Below, piece by piece: positions 57,164-64,000 of a DNA stretch of 64,000 nt; the first letter of the stretch is position 1; each line of letters begins with the position of its first letter. The stretch covers positions 54,113,084 to 54,177,083 of the forward strand of contig CM043705.1 in the NCBI GenBank assembly GCA_023935145.1, in the 5' to 3' direction. Source of the DNA: Bretschneidera sinensis (Eukaryota; Streptophyta; Magnoliopsida; Brassicales; Akaniaceae). The notes beneath the pieces were generated by a model. The model searched no databases. It was not told the DNA's origin and worked only from the letters and a program-made list of their open reading frames with translations. The translations under genes were made by a program, and so were the position numbers.

Positions 57164-58405
57164 TTACTTCTGTTGAGTGGCCAGTTGTCTCACAAGATTT
57201 TTGAGGTCGTTCTTCTTTGGTTCGGAAATAGTTTGGGCTGTTGGTTGGAAGTTTTTGTGCTGCCCTTGACTATTCCAATTGTTGCTCCATGAGAAATTTG
57301 GGTGGTTTCGCCATCCAGGGTTGTAAGTGTTGGCATATAGGTTGTTCTTTGGTGGATAGTTGTTAGGCCCCACGTAATTGGCTTGTTCCGGATCTGCAGA
57401 TGAGTACAACGGACAAGTGTCAGTATTATGGTCTTATTGGGAACATATTGCACATACCTGGAGTGAGGAAGATGGTAGGCTGGATAAGGCATTTTGGGCA
57501 GTCATAGCTTTTACCAATAAGTCTAGTTTCCTTTCCATCGCTGCCATTTGAGGGGAAGATCCTCCGTTTAGATTTACCTCATACACACCTTTACCTTTGG
57601 TTACATGTCTACTTCGAGAGGAGAACTGCTGAGTGTGTTCGTTGAGGGTTTTGAAGAGCTCCATCGCTTCTTCACTGCTTTTCTCCATCAACACTCCTTC
57701 ACAACCTGAATCAACAATACTTTTGTTAGTGTCATTCAAACCTTCATAAAAGGCTTGTACCAATTCATCTTGAGGCAGGTTGTGGTGTGGGAATTTGAGT
57801 AGCAGTTCGTTAAAGTGTCCCCATGCTTCGAAGAAGAGATCCCCATCCTTTTGTTGGAAAGACTGGATCTCCTTCCTCATTTGCCTTATCTTTTGGGCTG
57901 GGAAAAACTTCCTCGGAAACTTGCTTGCTAACTCCTCCCAAGTTTGGATGGAAACTATAGGCAAAGAATTATACCATAGTTTAGCATTATCTTTCAAGGA
58001 AAAAGGGAACAAAATTAACCTTATTCCTTCTTGGTCTAGGCCTTGTATGTGCTAGAACTTGCAAAGATCGAAAAATTCTCGGAGGTGCAAGTGTGGATCT
58101 TCATTAGGAGTACCCCTAAAGTGAGTCAAAGCATTCAATATTTGTGGAGATATGTAATAGTTTCCTGCCGTCTCAGGTTAATATGTAATGCATGATGGTT
58201 GATCAATGTTCTGTGGGATGAAAGAGTGCTTCATTGGTACTCGTTCAGGTGGTTGCTGGTTTTCGAGCTGTTCCGCCATTGGTGTTTCGTTCTCGATTTC
58301 TTCTTCGTTCTCCTCGAAGTTGTCCCTAAGCCTTTGTCGGATGGTTCGCTCAAGTTTAGGATCGAGGGGAAAGACTGTTGGATGTCGGGATCGAAGTCCG
58401 TGCAT
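57164..58405 (-). pseudogene. Athila-like gag
   Basis: Reads from about 58405 through a Glu/Asn-rich head, the capsid segment (LFPFSLKDNAKLWYNSLP, WEELASKFPRKFFP, HFNELLLKFPHHNLP, VQAFYEGLND) to a zinc-knuckle-like CAICSQ-x-DHNTDTC and an Asn/Tyr-rich tail (YANTYNPGWRNHPNFSWSNN). In-frame stops occur at the CITY, CKF and CSQ positions; the last sits inside the knuckle. The 192-codon middle (58012-57434) is open. Confidence 0.8.
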
Positions 58406-58658
58406 AAATCAGCAAAAACTGTTTCAGTGCAGCAACTTAACTTTGCTGCTCCAGTAACTCTCTGTCCTATTTGCGCTCGATCGCACAGAAGGCTGTGATA
58501 GATCGCAAGTATCACAGAAAGTGTGATTTAGGGTTTGATGTACCTGAAACAAAAAGAAATCGATTAGGGTTTGATGAAAAGTAAAAATAAAGATGGTAAA
58601 CAGAAAATAACGATGATTAAACTAAACGAAAATAATCCTAAAATGAAATTTAGTGCAA

Positions 58659-58676
58659 TCCTCGGCAACGGCGCCA
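58659..58676 (-). other. primer binding site of the Athila-like element
   Basis: TGGCGCCGTTGCCGAGGA on the - strand, six bases after the 5' LTR end. This matches the tRNA-Asp-type PBS typical of Athila and Tat elements with one change. Confidence 0.85.
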
Positions 58677-58682
58677 AAAACT

Positions 58683-60024
58683 TGTCGGATGAAAATATAC
58701 CTAAATAAATAAGTAAATAGTCATACTAGTTTTACTTACAAGTGCACAAGGTCAACAGTGTAGTATAGTGTGCGAAAGCAAGATCATTTCCACAGGAATT
58801 GGTAAAGTTCAGTTTTAGAATTAGTTTCTTTAAAGTAAAAAAGAAATAAATAACTGTTTGAATGTGATTTGATAATAATAAAGACATAGGGATTTGATAT
58901 CCACCACTAGTCATACTTTTCCAATTGTATAATGTATCAGTGCACTAGTCTTATCATGTATACCTAATGGTCGCCAACCTAAGGGCATGATATCTACTCC
59001 TTAAGCTATTGATTTCCCTAAGCAACGAGTTAGACATGATATCTACTCTAACTTTTTTCTTCCTTAAGGGATTCAGCATGGTATCTGCGTGAGTTGTTCA
59101 TTAAGAAAGTATAAGGGTTGTGGGAATCGACAACCACATGAGACCTAGGGCATGGTATCTACTCTCGGTTTTCCATGTTGATTAATCCAAGAATCTGGTG
59201 TGGATATCTTTTGTTACTAATGTTAGACCCAGGACTCGGTCATCCAAATTGATCTAACTAACCTATCCATACCACATGCATACGTTGGTCATACACATAC
59301 ATATGAGAAATTTAAATAAGCACAGATATTAATCAAGTTAAACAATATAATAGAGGCTAATGGCAAAGATTTTGTCAATAAATAAATATGTGAGAAAGCA
59401 TAATTAGGGCTTCAATCGAGTCCTATAAGAAAGTTAGTTACACATGCTGTCTAAAATCAACATCATATATAAACTAAGCATAAAATATAAAACCCGAAGA
59501 ATACTAAGGAGACGGGTTGTCAATCCTCTCCAAAGCCTATAATTCCAAGCTAAGCAAAAGATAAAAGAAGTGTTCTGTAAGAGGTTATTATTTGTGTGTG
59601 TTTTACAGGTGTATTTATAGGGCTTGAGTAGTCCTAGAAGGCTCATGAGTTCCTAAACTTTCCTAAAACACAAAACTCTCTTATTTCCAAAATAGGATTC
59701 TGCCGTTTTACTGTTCACTTCCGTACATGTGCGCTCGATCGCAATGCTGCGCTCGATCCTTCATGTGTGCGAACGATCGCATGTGCGCTCAATCGCATGT
59801 GCGCTCAATCGCATGCAACATTGTGATCGATCACACTTTGACCAGAAGCTGCTCCAAGATTTCCAGGTGTCTTCCTTTAGGTGTTAAAAGTGCTTCTTTT
59901 TTCTCCAAGACCTACAAAGACATTTGAAACACACAAATGAAGTAAAATGAACTAAATTAACATAACTAAGGACCTAACAAGTGTAAATAAGGGGGCTTAA
60001 ATATGAATATTTAAGCACCTATCA
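58683..60024 (-). repeat. 5' LTR of the Athila-like element
   Basis: TGTCGGATG...CACCTATCA, 1342 bp, aligning with 51172-52518 along its length. CGATCG-rich cluster at 59728-59840. Followed by CATGT (60025-60029). Confidence 0.9.
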
Positions 60025-60029
60025 CATGT
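60025..60029. repeat. 5-bp target duplication, right copy
   Basis: CATGT, identical to 51167-51171. Confidence 0.85.
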
Positions 60030-61250
60030 CTTAAGGGCTGGCTCATCAGGAGGACGATAATGTGTGCTTGAAAATATGGCCGAACTTTTCGCGCTGCCAC
60101 TATAAGGGTGTAGGCTGACATAATAAATAGGCTTTTAGATACGTGCTTCTTCTTGGATTAGAACGAAGGCTATAACGTCTTGTCCAGCTGATAGGTACAG
60201 GAACAGATCTTCACCTAGGAGAGGTTTGGTTAAGAGCAAGGGTGAGCTCAGATACTTTTTCAGCTCCTCAAATGCTTGCTGACAGTTTTTTGCCTAGACA
60301 AAATCCTTCGTCTTCCTAATAGCCTTGAAGAAAATGAGGCATTTTTCCACGGATTTTGACATGAAGTGGTTCAGGGCTACTATTCGTCCAGTGAGTCATT
60401 GCACTTCCTTTATGGTATTGGGAGGGGCCATATCGATGATGGCTTTTATTTTCTCTGAGCTGGCTTCTATCCCTCTTTGAGTGACCATGAAGCCCAAGAA
60501 TTTTCCTCCAATCACTCCAAAAGTTCACGTTGTCGGGTTTAGCCTCATCTTGTGTCTGCACAACACTTCGAATACCTCTTCTAAGTCGGAGTCGTGGTTT
60601 CTAGCTTCGGTGTTCTTGACCAACATATTGTCTACATAGACTTCCATGTTCCACCCAATCTGCTCTCGGTAGATCTTGTTCACTAACCTTTGATAAGTTA
60701 CCCCTGTGTTTTTTAGTTTGAATGGCATGACCTTGTAACAGTACAGCCCTTGAATTGTAACAAAGGCGGTTTTGTCTTGATTTGGTTCGTGCATAAAGAT
60801 CTGGTTGTACCCGGAATACGCGTCCATGAAGGTGAGAACCTCATGCCCTGACGTAGCGTTCACTGGTTGGTCATTCCGTGGTAAGGGGAAACTGTCATTT
60901 GGACAGGCCTTGTTTACATCGGTGAAGTCAATGCAAATCTAGCACTTGCCGTTAGCCTTTCGGACCATTACCATGTTTGACACCTAGTCGGGGTAATTTA
61001 CTTCTCGGATGAAGTCGACCTCGAGAAACTTGTCTGCCTCTGTCTTGATGGCGATCTGTCACTTCGGGGCAAATGTTCTTTTCTTTTGAACGACAGGTTT
61101 ATATTTCAGGTCTACATTCAATCTGTGTTCGATGGTTTTGGGGTCGATTCTAGGGATGTTTGAAACAAACTAAGCGAACAAGTCCTGATTCTTTCCAATG
61201 AGGGAGAGGAGCGCGTTCTTATGGTCTTCCAAGAGACTGAATCCAATCTG
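60030..61250 (-). pseudogene. Tat reverse transcriptase
   Basis: The open piece 60863-60525 has FMDAYSGYNQIFMHE, KTAFVTIQGLYCYKVMPF and the catalytic segment as YVDNMLVK, with Asn replacing the second catalytic Asp of YVDD, so it would be inactive. Upstream (60870-61250) the fingers segment is visible through stops; downstream (60540-60030) the thumb and start of the connection follow and end at the insertion of the Athila-like element. Confidence 0.85.
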
Positions 61251-61256
61251 AATCAT

Positions 61257-61700
61257 TCAAGAAGGGTCTTCACCGAGGGGGACGAGAGTCGGTTCCTCCA
61301 CAGGTTGCCCTCTTGGAGTCTTCACTTTGTCTCTGAGGTCTTCTACTTTAAGGGGTAAGGTTTTGTTCTTCTTTCCTTTCTTAATGGCGCTTAGGTAGCA
61401 GGACTGGGAGGCTTGTTGGTTCCCTTTGACCACCCCTACTCCCTCGGCGGTAGGGAACTTCACCTTCAGATGGTAGGTGGAGACAACTGCCTTTAGCTTG
61501 TTGAGAGTGGGCCGGTCGAGGATCATATTGTAAGACGATGTTTGCTTGACGACCAGGAGAGTGGTTTGAATGGTGGTTGTTTGTGGTGCTGTTCCTGCGA
61601 TGATAGGGAGGACTATACTTCCCTCAATGAACATTAGGGTTCCACTGAAACCATAGAGAGGAGTGGGGGCCAGTCCTAGCCACTTGTCTTTTAGTTGCAT
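61257..61700 (-). pseudogene. Tat protease region
   Basis: 147 open codons with LYGFSGT, GSIVLPIIAGTAPQ, SYNMILDRPTLNKLKAVVST and HLKVKFPTAEGVG, the standard order downstream of the active-site Asp in Tat proteases; the usual LGRP reads LDRP. The active-site half lies upstream (61700-61900) in a broken frame. Confidence 0.8.
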
Positions 61701-62049
61701 ACGTTAGAAAGCATCATAGAATAGGATGTTCGCTGAACTTACGTTGGCTACTAGGAGAGAGACTACCACCTGGTCGTCGTGTGGGGTCTGTACTCCCTCC
61801 AAATCGTCATCTGTGAAGGAGATTATTAGGCTTGACTTTCTCCGTTTATGGACCGTTGACGAAGGCCACAGTTTTGGCATAGGTTTTGCTTCTCTTTCTC
61901 AAGCTACCTCTGACAGTCGGGCCTCTACAGATTGTTTTGATAATCCTGGTTGTCGCTACCTCTTGATTTTTCTGATCGGGTCCTCTCTGCCCGGGCCTAG
62001 GGCTTTTTTGAGGATCCTGTTGCTCTTGTTGTGAAAATGGGGGGGTCCG

Positions 62050-62940
62050 GAGTCTTCCTTTGGCTGGGCAGATGCCACACTTCCCCCCGAGACCCAGTAA
62101 ACTCTTTCAAGTGCTCCCCGCTGATGAGGGCTTCAATTTGTAGCTTCAAATTATAGCATTCTTCAGTGTCGTGCCCGTGGTTCCTATGGAATCGACATCA
62201 TTTTCTCTGATCTTCGCTGAGGTACTGTGGTTTGAGAGGCCATTGGAGGACTGACCTATTCTTAAGTTTCATTAGGACATTGGTTCTGGATGTTTTGAGA
62301 GGGGTAAAGCTGTCGAACTAGGTTTGGGGCTTATATTTGCTTTCTTGATGAGGCCTCTTGGCCATTCCACTATGGGGGTCGACGTCTTTTCTCTTTTTCT
62401 CGTTATCTTCAGAAAGCTTGGTCGTCCTCTACCAACATGTACTTCTTAGCCCGGGCCAAGACCTCGTTTATATCTTTAGGCGGACGCCTGGTGAGTTTAG
62501 AACTAAAGACCTCGGATCTCAGCCCGTTTTTGAACGCCAGCATTTGGACGTTTGGGTCAAGGTCTGGGATCGCCTAAGCAATCATGTTGAACCTGGATAT
62601 GTAGGCCCGCAGCCTCTCTCCTTGATGTTGGACGATATTAAATAGGCTCTCAGAGGTTTTCTTCGGCCCTTTACTGCTAAGAAAGTGAGAGGCAAAGGCG
62701 TAACTAAGCTCCTTGAAGTTGCCAATACTTCCTGGCTTTAAGCGTGAATACCATGTCTCGGTGGCTTTCTCGAGTGTTAAGGGGAAGGTATGATACATGA
62801 TTGGGTCAGAATTTCGATGCAACGTCATGGTCATTTTGTAATGTTGTAGGTGGTCCAGTGGGTCTGTCGAACCGTCATACCCTTTGATTTGCGGCATTCT
62901 GAAGTTAATGGAAGCGGGGTCTTGAGGACATCCTGCGTGA
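62050..62940 (-). pseudogene. Tat gag
   Basis: From MPQIKGYDGSTDPLDHLQHY (62897 down) through ATETWYSRLKPGSIGNFKEL and SLFNIVQHQGERLRAYISRF; a single TAG after FNMIA (62576-62574) interrupts, and the frame continues with DLDPNVQMLAFKNGL to about 62415. A later HDTEECYNLK segment (about 62150) is the zinc-knuckle-like end. The N-terminus is cut by the LTR at 62962. Confidence 0.8.
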
Positions 62941-62961
62941 ACAGAGGGTCTTAGACATTAT

Positions 62962-64000
62962 TGTGCAAAAATCTACCTAAATTAATAAGCAAATAATTGA
63001 ACGTTTTACTTGCAAGTGCACAAGGTCAATAAAGTAATATAGTGTGCAAGTGCGAGATCATTCCCACAGGGATTAGTAAATTTTGATTTAAAATTAATTT
63101 CGCAATATAAAACGAGAGAAAGAAAAAGTGAATTTGATTCGATAATGATAAAAGTATAGAGTTTTGATATCCATCACTAATCATGTTTTCCCAATAAAAT
63201 AGTGTGTCAATGTTTTAATCATGTTATGAATACCTAATGTTGTCAACCTAAGGGCATGCTGTATACTCCTTAAGCTATTAATTTCCCTAAGCAATGAGTT
63301 AGGAATGGTGTATACTCTAACTCTTTTCTTTCTTAAAAGATTTAACATGGTGTATACTAAGTTATTCTTTAAGAGAGCCTAATATATGTGAAAATCGACA
63401 AACATACGGGACCTAGGGCATGTTATATACTCTTAACTTCCCATGTTGATTAATCCAAGAACCCGACGTTGATTTCTTTTGTTACTATTATTAAACCCAG
63501 GACTCGGTCATCCAAATTGATTTAATTAACAAAACCATATCACATGCATATGTTGATTAGGCAAACACATATGAGGAATTCAAGAAAACATGCATTAATC
63601 AAGTTAAGCATCATAATATACTATCACAAAGGCAACAATATTGAATTATAGAAAAGCATAATCAGGGCTTCAATCGAGCCCTACTAGCAATTTAGTTACA
63701 CATGAGTTTGATATTAAACATCTTCATAAAATAAAATAAAAGGAGAAGAATAAACCCGAAAATACTCCCTAGAAGAGCTGTCAATTCGTCTCCCAAAATC
63801 TCTCCTAGAATCCCCCCTATTTATGTGTTTCTAGGCCTATTTATAGAGTTTAGGAATATCTGGAAACCCTAAAACTTATAAAACAAAACCCTACCTTTAT
63901 TTCCAAAATAGGAACAATCGTTTTAATATTCACTGATGTGCATGTGTGCTCGATCACAGAATGTTGCGATCGAGCCTTCTTCTTGTGCGCGCGAGCGCAG
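62962..64000 (-). repeat. LTR of a further Athila-like element, truncated by the window end
   Basis: From TGTGCAAAAATCTACC the sequence follows the same course as the other family LTRs (GCAAGTGCACAAGGTCAA, TGATATCCA, CATGGTGTATACT, GGCTTCAATCGAGCC) but with more differences, so it is an older or distinct subfamily. It ends in the CGATC-rich cluster at 63950-64000. Inserted in the Tat gag; whether a solo LTR or full element cannot be seen. Confidence 0.8.

Larger units (their letters stand above)
51172..60024 (-). mobile_element. Athila-like Ty3/gypsy element, complete insertion, pol-less
   Basis: Two LTRs (1347 and 1342 bp) flank a 6.2-kb interior on the - strand, with identical 5-bp duplications CATGT outside. 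Order: 5' LTR, PBS, gag, protease, about 900 bp spacer, one 277-codon ORF, long 3' region, PPT, 3' LTR. No RT, RNase H or integrase sequence is seen, so it must have moved with enzymes in trans. The two LTRs differ at roughly one position in 20-25 over the first 300 bases, mostly transitions, so the insertion is not recent. It splits the Tat pol between RT and RNase H. Confidence 0.85.
44736..62961 (-). mobile_element. Tat-lineage Ty3/gypsy element with antisense gene, 5' end outside
   Basis: From right to left on the - strand: gag (62.95-62.05 kb), protease (61.7-61.26), RT (61.25-60.03), then a later 8.85-kb insertion (51172-60024), RNase H (51.17-50.5), integrase (50.48-49.30), an antisense gene, tandem repeats, PPT and LTR. 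The gag/protease signatures, a large non-coding 3' region with tandem repeats and an extra antisense ORF are features known from the Tat/Ogre lineage. Many in-frame stops. The start of gag, PBS and 5' LTR are right of the window. Confidence 0.8.

Overview
The window is nuclear DNA of a dicot plant, probably a woody rosid. The evidence is AT-rich intergenic DNA, GT-AG genes with small exons, plant-type LTR retrotransposon lineages (Ty1/copia and Ty3/gypsy of Tat, Athila-like and Del-like type), hAT and Stowaway elements, and a tRNA-derived SINE. Only two host genes look complete. There is no prokaryotic system, CRISPR array, rRNA or tRNA gene.

Layout. 1-3764: the right part of a decayed Ty1/copia element (gag, protease, integrase, RT and RNase H pieces, then a 3' LTR); its 5' end lies outside. 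3765-9180: AT-rich DNA, a SINE with a perfect 17-bp target duplication (6225-6490), then a seven-exon plant endosulfine/ARPP19-like gene on the + strand (CDS 7228-8915). 9181-16333: intergenic DNA with a hAT-like remnant, a MITE with about 150-bp inverted repeats, a Stowaway MITE and two truncated LINE tails. 16334-18685: a five-exon gene on the - strand for a protein with four KH domains, promoter near 19.8 kb. 21431-24530: a non-autonomous hAT element with 14-bp TIRs and an exact 8-bp target duplication. About 25.87-30.34 kb: a probable second DNA transposon. 30684-31266: a chimeric pseudogene patch (a CNOT10-like N-terminus beside a plastid-protein-like fragment).

31416 to the right end is a retrotransposon nest, almost all on the - strand. 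It starts with a tandem array LTR-A / interior 1 / LTR-B / interior 2 / LTR-C / interior 3 of a gypsy family whose two visible interiors share one large pol deletion and two nonsense codons. LTR-C is split by a Del-like solo LTR (40155-43879), itself split by a solo LTR of an Athila-like family (42036-43374). Interior 3 is cut at 44735 by a Tat-lineage element that carries a 19-copy palindromic tandem repeat and an antisense gene. The Tat pol is split by a complete Athila-like element (51172-60024, 5-bp duplication) that has gag and protease but no recognisable RT, RNase H or integrase, and keeps one uninterrupted 277-codon ORF. A further LTR of that family starts at 62962 and runs off the window.

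The host genes are unrelated in function: a predicted inhibitor of PP2A-B55 and a predicted RNA-binding protein, in convergent orientation about 7.4 kb apart. I see no undescribed biochemical system. The most unusual material is the tandem array of deleted gypsy units and the pol-less Athila-like element with its conserved extra ORF. All splice sites and family calls are from reading by eye.
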